NCBI RefSeq assembly: GCF_027943255.1
Contig: NC_072897.1
Location: 39,344,044 to 39,408,043, forward strand
Reading direction: 5' to 3'
Source of the DNA: Anastrepha obliqua
Lineage: Eukaryota; Arthropoda; Insecta; Diptera; Tephritidae
Length of the DNA: 64,000 nucleotides
Shown: one piece after another, positions 10,693-20,639 of the stretch
Layout: every line of letters begins with the position of its first letter
How positions within the stretch are numbered: the first letter of the stretch is position 1
The notes under the pieces: generated by a model
Told to the model about the DNA's origin: nothing
What the model saw: only the letters and a program-made list of their open reading frames with translations
The model's database searches: none
Position numbers and translations under genes: made by a program

Positions 10693-11827
10693 CCCATATC
10701 GCTTCTTAAAGACACAAAATTCAATCATAGGAAAATCGCATGCATGTGAGTATAAAATTTGAGAGTAAAAAAATCGCCCGTATTTTTTTGTTATGAAATC
10801 ATTTGTATCTGTTAGAAAAAGGTATGTATTACCAAAACATAAAGATTATAAGTATTTTAATATTTGCTACCATTAAATTGTGAATGATTTTGGTATAACG
10901 ACTTGTAATCAAAATTTAACTACAAGCATATCTACGTACCAAGTGTTATAACTAAAATTCTGCACTACTTGAAAACTTTAATTTAGTTAAATTCATTTAT
11001 ATCAATGATTTTAAATCAATGCATTTCAAACAATGGCTGTTCATCTGATGTTACAAACTTTACTTTATTTAACTCCAAAGATTAACCGTGGACCCAAATT
11101 GAATTTTATTAAAACGTGCACGGGTGTATTAAATTTGGTTCGGACCGAATTCAGCACTTTCTTAACTTTCTGATATTCAATATATAATTTGTGTTAGTGT
11201 TGAATTTTTCTTATACTATTCTAATATGAAATATGCAACATTGTCGCAGCTTGTTTGGTAACATTTCGAATGCTGCCTTATAATGAGGAGACATGCTGTT
11301 GAGAAAAGCCCTATTCTGAATACTACGCTTGTGTTTGTTCCCGGGAATATTATTTCGCCCGAGGAAAAAATTCTATAACTATTAACTCCATGGAAGAAGA
11401 TTTTCCCTGAAAAATAAAAAGTATTTTGAACTTCGGAACAACTCAAAAAAATAAAGTTCTTAATAAAGCCAAACAATTGCAAATTTCTTATCGTTTGTTT
11501 TTAGTTTTTAAAATCTGCACTTCAATTTTTGTTACTGCCGCCATTAGGATTTCCAAAGTAACTCGCAGAATCTTTAAATCAGCTTCATTAAGTAACACTT
11601 GCTGACGCTTTACATATGTATTTCCGAACGATTTTCTATTCCTTTGTAGAATCTCATAAATTAATACCAATTGTGACGACTTATTGATGGCGACTGATTC
11701 ACTTTGTGGGCTCTTTACGTATTCTTGTGTGAGCACTTCCCGCAAATATTTAATAGAGTTAAATGCATCATCGGCACTCTATTAAAACACCCAAAGACGG
11801 CACCGATAACGATAATTTGGGTGCTGA
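10693..11827. other. Gene-free AT-rich stretch
   Basis: Short ORFs occur on both strands (for example minus 11216-11482 and 11488-11745), but none contains a domain I recognise and their composition follows the AT-rich background. No inverted repeats or simple repeats stand out. Confidence 0.5.
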
Positions 11828-12076
11828 AGGTGTGCACCGTTGTTCCACAAATAAAGGGAACTACAGTTTTAAGCCGACTCCGAACGACAGATATTTTTTA
11901 TGAAGATCTTTTTCATTCCAGAAATACACTGGGAGGTTTGCCATTGACTGCCGAGGGGCGACCGCTATTAGAAAAAAGCTTTTCTCTTCATTTTTCGTGT
12001 TTTACCAAGATTCGAACCAACGTACACCGATTTCCGAATGGTAGTCACACATCAATCAATTCGGTTACGGCGGCCG
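11828..12076 (-). mobile_element. tRNA-derived SINE, copy 4
   Basis: On the minus strand the right end begins CGGCCGCCGTAACCGAATTG (a weakened box A), followed by TGTGACTACCATTCGG and then GGTTCGAATCTTGG, an intact box B core. The body carries GACCGCTATTAGAAAA, TTTGCCATTGACTGCCGAGG, CCGACTCCGAACGAC and ACTACAGTTTTAA in family order. Similarity fades left of about 11828, where the GGCCGAGCTCC end of the family is missing. Confidence 0.76.
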
Positions 12077-12162
12077 TCGTGTACAATTTGTAACTGTTCA
12101 TTGTCTCCCGTATATAAATATAAAACAAAACAATTATGAATATTAAACAGGTCGCTGGTGAT

Positions 12163-12749
12163 TCTTTCCATTTCAATTCAACCGGGCTATTCGGGTCATG
12201 TTCTTCGAAATTGATTAAAATTTTTTATTTAGCAAAAAAGAAAAAATTGTAATTTTTTTCGAAATTCAATATTTCAAAAAGTGTATTTTTTTTTTATAAC
12301 TTTTTCCAAATCAAGAGGACACCTCAAACTTCAATTGAGCGAAATACCCAGTAGCTAAAATGAGTTGTTTTTGAGTAATGAATTTTTGAGTAAAAAACCT
12401 GTTTCGCCCTTTTTTCTTTTGCAAAATAAAAAATTTTCAACTACTTCTTTGCAATTGTTTCTACATGAAGTCGCTTGTGTAAGTAATGACGATCATTTTA
12501 CCCAAAATCATTAAAATCGGTTCATTTTCGACTAAGTCATAGGCATTTAAAAAAAAAATTCTTATATAATGAAAAAAAAATCGATTTTGAGCCGAAGAAC
12601 AAAATTGCCGATAAATCTTGAAAAAAAATTTTTTCGGGCGAACAAAAAAATACGTGTCTCATTATTTTGACCAGAGAGCAACATATTTGAGTTACATCGA
12701 AATCGAAGAACATGTTCCGAATAGCCCGGTTGAATTGAAATGGAAAGCA
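12163..12749. mobile_element. ~590-bp inverted-repeat (MITE-like) element
   Basis: The left arm at about 12163-12212 (CTTTCCATTTCAATTCAACC, then GGGCTATTCGGGTCATGTTCTTCG) is the reverse complement, with few mismatches, of the right arm at about 12700-12749 (CGAAGAACATGTTCCGAATAGCCCGGTTGAATTG, then AAATGGAAAG). The interior is A/T-rich and non-coding. Its right 150 bp recurs at 28085-28226 at the edge of a Tc1-like relic, so this is a dispersed family. A target duplication could not be fixed. Confidence 0.72.
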
Positions 12750-14815
12750 TTTGGTAATATTTTGAATCAAACAAACTAATAGAATGAGAGTTATAGCTTG
12801 TAACATCAGACGGACGGACAGAAATTTAATCTTAACAAATAAAAAATGGGTGTGGTTTTTATTCCATCTCAATATTAATGTAAAAAGTAAACGAGGGGGG
12901 AGCAGTATGTATACCAAGTTTGGGTGAGTTTTATTAAGTCGTTATCGAGTGAGCATGGCTCCGCCCATTTTTCAAAAATGCACTTGCTTAGAGCCAAGAA
13001 TAAAACTTTAAATAAATTCAAGAGCAAACAATTTTTTGAAGATTTTAGTAATATGTAATTTTATAATTCAAACTTAAGTAATTTGTTACTGCTAAAACGA
13101 GCTATTGATTAACTTAAATCGATTCTGTATTAGCCATTTGTTAAACTTTACTTAAATTTGGTTAATGCAACAATTAATATTTCACATACGAACGATTTTT
13201 ATATTTATCGCAGGATTATATTCATTTTTTTTCTTGATATATAAGGCTTAAGAAATAAGTATATAAAACAAAAGGTTTCGAAAGTCGTTTTCTTATATAA
13301 TATATTTATTACTTTTCTATTATTACAAAAAATAAACATGTTTTGTTTTTTTAATATCTTGAAAACGCTCTTCCAGAGATGTGCTCTTTTTCTTCTTAAT
13401 AGTGGTGAATATCCTTTCATGAGGTTTTTAAGCTTTGGGAATAGAAAAGAATGTCATGTGTACCTATGTATATGAGAAAAAAATTTGTAAATCGAACGTA
13501 CGTAGCTCACGAAATTTGAAGTAACGTTGCATTTTCTATGTTATAATACGTTTCCACCAAAGACAAACTTTGGGTGTGTATGTTTTGGGTTTGAGAGATT
13601 TGTCAAGTTTTTCCACTCCGTGCTTGATGGTAATTCCTTTGTTTCGTGTTTGTGTATGTATATCAAAATTTTAAACGCGGGCAGCCAAATAAATTATCTT
13701 GGTATTGACAGCTGCAAGACATTCTTGTTATGTTTCGAGAGGAATGCAATAAAAAAAGAGAAAGAATCACGTAAATAAACACTATTGCCACTAATCAATA
13801 TTAAAATGTTTGCAAATCCAACACTTATCCGGGTGGAAGATGAGTTTGAGTTATGATATTCGTACAAGATATGACAATTGTTTTGGCTGGTATTTGCGCT
13901 TAAACAAGTTAGCGGCAGCAATCGCAAAAGCAAACAGCGGTGGAAACGTTTTATTAGTGTTTGTCGGTATCGAAATTTCAGATTCGAAAGGCTGATAAGA
14001 TCAGTAATTACATATGTATATTTTATTATGTGAAAAGACAAAACATTCACTTCTCTGTACTCCATAAGGGATAAGGAGTACACCAAAAATAACGCATATA
14101 TGTATGTATGTAGAGAAAACCTGGACCTAAGGTAGGATCATGTATTCCAGCTGTGTATTATGTATAATATATGGGTGGTTACGTAAACCACCACAATGAA
14201 AAGGTTAAAAACTACTTCATGACGATACTTCATAGACCATCACAATGGAGTCCATAGAGCACTCACAGCTTCAAAAGTACAAAAAGGAGACTGATCTGTT
14301 TTCTTTAATAAAATTTACATTTGCGTGAAAATACCTACGCATTAGTTATTTTTTTTTCATAAACAAGTAATATTTATGCAATTTAACTTAATTAAATATA
14401 TTTGGTTTATTTAATTTAGGAAATATTATGGCTAACACTTTAAGAACAGTTCTTGGCTGCGTTTTCATGAAGCAAATGATATACAAGGGCTATCTGAAAA
14501 ATTAACCCTGCGTTAGACAGACCTTATTTACATGCATTTGTATATGGCAAATGCGCCACTTTTATGATTCATTCTTAAGTATTGCAGGTATATATTTTTA
14601 ATTTCTTACCTTTTTCATTGGTTTTGGCATGCACTAAGCTACGCACAAAAGCAAAAGTAAACGCTGAACATATAATATTTTGGCTAGCGAAAAAAAGGAT
14701 TTTCTTGGTTTTTTCTTTATTTTGACTCATTTCGAAGCATGTCTAAAAAAAGTTGATCTCAAATGAAATTTATGTTAAAATATGAATGATATTGTATTTC
14801 TTATGGATTCGTTGG
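12750..14815. other. Gene-free AT-rich stretch
   Basis: I see no recognisable coding region. Frames at 13205-13420, 13527-13778 and 13694-14086 are short and low in complexity, and they lack motifs. A TATGTATGTATG simple repeat occurs near 14098-14112. Confidence 0.5.
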
Positions 14816-14819
14816 AATG

Positions 14820-15180
14820 CAAGTAAAACATGTACGAGGTGTAAGGCCAATTTTCTACTTTCACGGGCTACGTACATTCGACTTCGATTATTATTTTTTT
14901 TATGTTGCTACACTCGTCTCGAAGATATGTTCACGGTTTTAGCAATATAGGAACTTTAGTTTGTTTGTGAGAGGCATAAATAAGACTAGTGTTTTGTGTG
15001 TTCGGCGGTTTTCTGCTATCTTGGCTCACCTGGACTCTTCCCTTGTGACGATTGGGCTTTGGTTTCGATGTCATAACCATACACCCATAATTCGTCACCA
15101 GATATGCCGACATCCTCAGAAACTTCTCTTATTGTGATTTGACGATTTTTCACAACAATATTATACTTACACTTGCATAT
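14820..15180 (-). pseudogene. Internally deleted mariner transposase relic
   Basis: On the minus strand from about 15150 the translation reads KNRQITIREVSEDVGIS, a mariner helix-turn-helix piece. It runs straight into GDELWVYGYDIETKAQSSQ, the first-catalytic-Asp block (GDE.W.YGYD). In an intact mariner roughly 60-80 residues separate these, so an internal deletion has fused them near 15112. Downstream coding decays after about 14930, and the second and third Asp blocks are absent. Terminal repeats were not identified. Confidence 0.68.
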
Positions 15181-15429
15181 GTATATCAAAACATGGAGTC
15201 GAGGCCGTTTTTACGACGACATACAGCGCTGCGAAGCTAGGCTTGTAGTATCTTTAATAATAATTATAATAATACAAACACAAATTATATTTTGTGTTAT
15301 ATCTACATACATATGTCTATGCCACGACATTTTCCAACACAAGCTTCAATATAAACATACAAATGGAATATAACGTGTTACATTCGCTGTCGAACGAATA
15401 TATACATAAATAAACTGCCTATCAGTATG

Positions 15430-15720
15430 CGCTCCATCTTGTTGAAACCACAAATTAGGATACTGCTCCGCCATTGGCCGCAAAAAGTTTTCAATCAATG
15501 TTCTGTAAGAAATTCCTGAAATCGATTCCGGCGTTTCATCCTCATTTGGAAATATGGACCGATAACTCTAATGGCCATAACACCGCACCAAACAGTACAT
15601 TTAGATGGGTGCAACTGATGTTGGTGTGTTGCCCTTGGATTTTCAGAGCCCCACAATCTAGAGTTTTGTTTGTTGACATAACCATTTAAATGGAAATGCA
15701 CTTCATCCGACATCAAAACA
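15430..15720 (-). pseudogene. Mariner transposase fragment, DD41D-like
   Basis: Reading from 15716 leftward: SDEVHFHLNGYVNKQNSRLWG, then ENPRATHQHQLHPSKCTVWCG, IGPYFQ, a frameshift, and a continuation into LRPMAEQYPNLWFQQDGA near 15430. These are the first Asp block and the WFQQDGA second Asp block of the group to which the relic at 15886-16700 also belongs. The fragment ends just after the second Asp. It lies in opposite orientation to its neighbour, so they are separate insertions. Confidence 0.72.
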
Positions 15721-15885
15721 TTATTTAAAAAATCAATTTGTGTGGCTAATTGTGTAAAAATAGAAAAACTCGATAATTTTAACGCGTTATGTTGTACTGT
15801 AGGGTTCCATAATAAATTTCCAACAATTCAACTATAACCTACAAAAAGAGAAAAATAAATATGTCAAAAAATAAAAAAGTTATTT

Positions 15886-16700
15886 GTGCTTAACATTGGT
15901 AGGTCTTATTTGGGCCACCCTGTACATCAACAAATTGTATATTTCGCTATTTTGCTATTATGTTTCATTATAAAGGGGGATTTTTTAGCTATTATCTTTT
16001 TAAACAGCTGGTTTAAGCAGCTGATGCACGTTTCGTGTTTTGTTTCACTGTCAAACATCTTTAGTTTGGTCAATAATTTAACCATGAATCATCTTACAAA
16101 CGAACAACGCTTGCAAATTATTGAATTTTATTATAAAAATGCGTGTTCTGTTAAGAAAGTTTAAAGTGGAGTCGATGTACTTCTTCAAAGATGTTGCGAA
16201 TCATAACGTAACTGTGAATTGTGAGCGCTACCGTGAAATGATATCCAACTTTTTTTTGCCCAAAATGCAAGAGCTTGACTTGCATGACATGTGGTTTCAG
16301 CAAGACGGTGCCACATGCCACACAGCACGCGTAACAATGGACTTGTTGAGAGGCTAGTTCGGTGAACATTTTATTTCACGTTCGGGATCTGTCAATTGGC
16401 CACCCAGATCGTGCGATATAACGCCTTAGATTATTTTTTGTGGGGCTACGTTAAAGCTCATGTCTATTCAGACAAGCTTGCTTCAATTAACGCATTGGAA
16501 GACAACATTAAAGCATTTATACGAGTATGTGAGATACCGGCCGACACATTGGAAAGAGTTTGCCAAAATTGGACTAAGCGGATAGACCATTTGAACCGCA
16601 GTTGCGTTCACCATTTGCATGAAATAATCTTCAAAAATTATATGGACTGTACTATCGTTTTAAATAAAAATGTAATGCATTTTTGGAATTTAACGTTTTT
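15886..16700 (+). pseudogene. rosa-type (DD41D) mariner transposase, internally deleted
   Basis: The frame starts with MNHLTNEQRLQIIEFYYKNA (ATG 16084), then skips by deletion and frameshift to NCERYREMISNFFLPKMQ and WFQQDGATCHTARVTMDLLRG. After a stop (TAG 16355-16357) comes FGEHFISRSG, WPPRSCDITP, a one-base loss, and LDYFLWGYVKAHVY with the C-terminal RVCQNWTKRIDHLNRS. Counting from the Asp of QQDGA to the Asp of PLDYF gives 41 intervening residues, the DD41D spacing described for the rosa group of tephritid mariners. The first Asp region and most of the HTH are deleted. GGGCCACCCTGTA near 15911 may be part of the 5' terminal region. Confidence 0.8.
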
Positions 16701-17154
16701 TTTTTTTGAAAAACTTCCCTATAGCTCTTTAAAAATCACCTTTTATATACGAGTACATAAACTTTAATCTAATATCATAAATATGTAATATCTTGTTCTA
16801 AAAGTTCAGCTTATTTCTAATTTATTCGGTCCTTTTTTGAACTGGATCGGATATAATATAAGTTCATTTCTTAATTTTAAGGGATTTCGGGAAGCATTGT
16901 TTGATGTTGCTCGTCTTGCTGTTGTAAGGTGGTCGAAATTTCGCTTCGCCAGAACCCATTCATCCCTTTAGTGCAGCCATCTTGGTCTAGGTGTTTGAGT
17001 GTACAACAACTTCCACCACACATCTGCTGAAAGTTTTGAAGAAGCACATTAGCTTTAACATTTTTTTCCGCGGATTTGGAACTCATTTCCATAAGTAAAA
17101 TTCTCCACCTACATACATATATGCTCAAATGTCAAATGCAGTGTCACTTAAGCG

Positions 17155-18000
17155 ATGGGACGAAGTGCGGATTTACCATTAGAAATGCGTAAAATTGTTA
17201 TTAAATTGTACATGGAAAACAAGTCGCTACGCAAAATCGACAAAAAATTGGCAAAGCGTATTATGCGGTGCAAAGTGTTATTGCTAATTACGTTAATATT
17301 TGTAAATTGGAAGCTAATCAACACCAAGCCGGAAGGTGAAAAACATTGACATCACGTGCGGAACGCAACATAGTAGCATCAGTCGCGCAAAACCCCAAAT
17401 AACCTCCACGATACTATGGCGAAATATTCTAGAGTCTTTGCATAAAAAAGTAAGCCCATAAACAGTCCGTAATTGTCTGCGAAACGCTGGTTATCTTAGC
17501 AGAGTGGGACGCCGCAAGCCCTGCATTTCAGATATTAACAGAAAGAAGAGATTGGAGCTCGCCATATGCTACATAAATGAGCCAGATTCTTTTTGGGAAA
17601 ACGTCATATTCAGTGATGAATCGAAATTTAATATTTCCGGATCAGATTGGCTTCCAAAATTTTGGCGAGAAGAAAATGCAGAACATAATGAAATCGTATT
17701 CCTATCGTTATTCCTATGTATGCATAGTTTCATCTGGAGTAGGAAAAATGGATTTTATTGATGATAAAATGGACAAACATCTGTATTTAAACATTTTGAG
17801 GAATAATTTGCATGACAGTGCCGTTAAAGTTGGTTTGAATGCTAGAGGGTTCTTGTCCCAACAAGACAATGACTCAAAACACTAATATTATGATATCTCG
17901 TGTAAGAATGGCTTATTTATCACTGTAAGCAGGTTAAATATTCACCTCAATCACCGGATCTGAAGCCAATTGAGCATGTCTGGGAACTCTTAACATCGAA
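17155..18000 (+). pseudogene. Tc1-like (DD34E) transposase, broken
   Basis: The start at 17155 gives MGRSADLPLEMRKIVIKLYM, a Tc1-type N-terminal helix-turn-helix. Block two (17504-17761) has GRRKPCISDINRKKRLE and the first Asp box ENVIFSDESKFNISGSD. Block three (17745-17885) has FIDDKMDKHLYLNILRNNL and the second Asp box QQDNDSKH. After TAA 17883-17885, another frame has SPQSPDLKPIEHVWEL near 17945-17990, which holds the catalytic Glu. All three catalytic residues can be seen, but in different frames. The element is cut at about 18000 by jockey sequence and its right end is missing. Confidence 0.78.
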
Positions 18001-18712
18001 CATGTTCCAAAAAATAACGACGATATGATCGAACTAAAAGAAATGATGAGACAATTAATAACCCAAATGACAAGAATAATGAACATATTAACACTGCTCG
18101 TTACTAAACTAGATGAACGAAAGAAATAAAATAAATTTAGTTATATGGAATGCGAATGGACTTACTCGTTCTGGAACTTAAAACATTTTTAATAAATAAA
18201 TCAATCGATATAATGTTGATCTCTGAAACTCATGCCACTGACAAAACTTTTGTTAACATACCGAACTATAATATACATTACACAAATGAACCCGACAACA
18301 AAGCACACGGTGGGACAGCAATTATTATCAAAAGAAATATTAAATACAATGGACTGGAGGTATACAGAGAAAAAAACATCCAAGCCACCTTAGTAGCCAT
18401 AGAAGACACAAAAGGGCAAATAGCAATATCTGCAGTCTACTGTCCCACCAAATATAACAACACAAAATTACAATACCTGCATTATCTAAAATATTGAAAA
18501 AATAATAGCCGGTTTATTAGCACAGGTGAGCCAACCTACTGGCCAACAGATACGAAAAAACAACCGGACTTAATTGACTTCTGCATAATTAAAAATATGT
18601 CGTATGAAAGTCTGACAATAAAATCATGTTTAGAGCTATCCTCGGGCCATTCACCATTAATTATGACCTTACTTGGACCTATTGAAATAAAACAAAAAGT
18701 GAGTGTGTAAAA
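18001..18712 (+). mobile_element. Jockey-type non-LTR retrotransposon, 5' segment
   Basis: The first about 110 bp encode MIELKEMMRQLITQMTR and then LVTKLDERKK*, a coiled gag-like ORF1 end. Overlapping it, ORF2 starts near 18113 (NLVIWNANGL) and gives the endonuclease: SIDIMLISETHA, AHGGTAIIIK, AISAVYCP. A deletion near 18497-18515 removes the central catalytic part, and the frame resumes with STGEPTYWPTDTKKQPDLIDF and HSPLIMTLLGP. It stops at about 18712. The matching RT half lies at 25505-26882, beyond an errantivirus, so the two are best read as one copy split by that insertion. Confidence 0.8.
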
Positions 18713-19331
18713 TAAAAGCCTGACTGGGTTCCAAAGAACAACACCAATAACCCATCGCCGTCCTTTTCTTGTGAAGTGTGTATATTTAAAAAAAAAAACA
18801 AAAAAAAGGAAATTAAAAAGTTTTTTTTTTTTAAAAAAAAGGAAGTGAATTAAAATATTATTATTGAAGAAATTAATTAAAAAAAGGAAAAAGATAAGTT
18901 CAAAAACTGTTTTTTTGATAAAAGTGAATATAAATTAAATAATAAATACAAATAAAATAAATATATAAAGTTATTTTCTTTTTAAAGAGAAAGTAATTGA
19001 AGATAAAGAATATTATAAAATTAAAAAAATTAATTAACGAAAGATTAATATGAAGTAAATTTTTTGTTATTATTCAAAAATAAAAAAATTTAAATTTATA
19101 TATTAACTGAAATTTACAAGAAGATTACAATCAATAGCATACAAATTTATTTTCATTGAAGTTCTTGTGTGTTTGTTTGCTTCGTTTGTTTTGTTGTTTT
19201 GTTTATTTGTGCCTGTTCGAGAAACCTTTTAACTCATTTGCATACAAATTACAAAATAAGTTCTGCAAAAACATTTTTTTACGGAAATATTTGTTTTGAC
19301 AAACATAGTGAGGTCCTTGTTAAATTTAATA
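18713..19331 (+). other. A/T-rich leader of errantivirus 1, no gene
   Basis: This region sits between the jockey endonuclease and the gag start. It contains long A and T runs (18789-18840) and no open frame of note. It should hold the 5' LTR, primer-binding site and leader, but neither the AGTTAAC start nor a TGGCG-type primer site is visible. Confidence 0.5.
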
Positions 19332-20627
19332 ATGTCAAACCCAAACAACCTTGTTAGGCCATCTGTCTTGAATGCGCCACAGAATCAGGGAGTTAATATG
19401 GCAGAGTTACAACAAGAAATTAGGAGGATAATAACTGAGACTCTTCACGAGCAGGCTAGGATTTCTGCTGCTCAGCACAGGGGAACTTTGAGTGACTTGG
19501 ATAAGATATCAGACGTCGTTAGATGTCTTAGGGACTTTTCTGGTCAACCAGGGGAATACAGTTCCTGGAGAAAATCTGTTGATAGAATACTAGGCATATA
19601 CCAACATCTTAGGGGTACACCAAAGTATTTTGGCATATTGAATACTATAAGGAATAAGGTCATTGGCAATGCGGACGCTATACTTGAGTCATATAATACA
19701 CCTCTCAACTGGGACAGTATCTCACGTTGCCTTACTATGCATTATGCAGACAAGAGGGACGTCGGCACTTTGGAATATCAGATGACTTCTTATCAAAGAG
19801 TGTATAATCATTTGTCTTTGATATTAAATAACATAAGTTCAATGGATGTAGGACATGAATCTATGTGTCTACTTACTCAGACGTATAGGGACAAAGCTTT
19901 GGACACCTTTGTTCGAGGCCTAAACGGCGATTTACCAAGATTTCTCGCAATAAAGGAACCTACAGATTTGCCCAATGCTTTGCATTTATGTTTAAAGTTA
20001 GAGAATCAGAATTTTAGGAAAAATTATGCTCAGAACTTCAGATCAAATAGGAACTTTAGTACCATTCCTTCAAGGAATCAATCTACTCTATATTCTTCGC
20101 GACACCAACTTCCTTCTTATTCTTCACGAAATCAATCTGCTTTACGAAATCAGAATAATTTTCATCCTGAGTTGGCATACATTCCATCGCCACCTCGGCC
20201 TAATAGAATTCCAGATACAATTCAAGGAAGAGATATGTTCAACCAAGGACAGAGAAATTATCAGCATCAAGGTGCTATTCCTAAATATAACCAATATCAA
20301 AATTATATACCACCAAGACCTTTTGCACCGAAACCACCACCAAGGCCTGAGCCCATGGACGTGGACCAGAGTATTAGGACGAAAAATATTAATTACATGA
20401 ACAGACCTTCAAACAATCTATTCCTTGGCAAACGACCACCACCACTTCAGAATACAGAAGCCCGGAAACAAAGCAGAAACTTTCACTTAAGATCCGAGAT
20501 TGACCATACTACGGAAAAGCAGGACACGGACGAAATTTACCAGGAACCCACAGAAGACATTTCTCACGAACAAACATTACATGATTACGACTATGACAAC
20601 GTTGACGAGATTCATTTTTTAGATTAA
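19332..20627 (+). CDS. Errantivirus 1 Gag-like protein
   Basis: This is an open frame of about 431 codons. I chose the ATG at 19332 (MSNPNNLVRPS) because the upstream extension has no ATG. Residues about 25-60 form a helical segment (ELQQEIRRIITETLHEQ). About 65-240 resemble the capsid-like part of errantivirus Gag, with FSGQPGEYSSWRKSVDRIL and RGLNGDLPRFLAIKEPTDL. The C-terminal third is low complexity, rich in Asn, Gln, Pro and Arg (PRPFAPKPPPRPEPMDVDQ), and ends acidic (DNVDEIHFLD). No CCHC zinc knuckle is seen, as is common in this group. It is the only long uninterrupted gene of the element. It would form the particle shell, but the element as a whole is not functional. Confidence 0.83.
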   Translation: MSNPNNLVRPSVLNAPQNQGVNMAELQQEIRRIITETLHEQARISAAQHRGTLSDLDKISDVVRCLRDFSGQPGEYSSWRKSVDRILGIYQHLRGTPKYFGILNTIRNKVIGNADAILESYNTPLNWDSISRCLTMHYADKRDVGTLEYQMTSYQRVYNHLSLILNNISSMDVGHESMCLLTQTYRDKALDTFVRGLNGDLPRFLAIKEPTDLPNALHLCLKLENQNFRKNYAQNFRSNRNFSTIPSRNQSTLYSSRHQLPSYSSRNQSALRNQNNFHPELAYIPSPPRPNRIPDTIQGRDMFNQGQRNYQHQGAIPKYNQYQNYIPPRPFAPKPPPRPEPMDVDQSIRTKNINYMNRPSNNLFLGKRPPPLQNTEARKQSRNFHLRSEIDHTTEKQDTDEIYQEPTEDISHEQTLHDYDYDNVDEIHFLD

Positions 20628-20639
20628 ATTCGTCCACTC

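Noticed and set aside
12537..12917. 126-codon minus-strand ORF that shares its N-terminal words with the ORF at 27904-28188
   Set aside because: The similarity comes from the inverted-repeat element end being repeated at the DNA level. It is not evidence of a protein.
16877..17128. Minus-strand ORF with a cysteine pattern (LLQNFQQMCGGSCCTLKHLDQDG)
   Set aside because: It reads somewhat protein-like, but I recognise no family. It is 83 codons long and sits between transposon relics, so a gene call is not supported.
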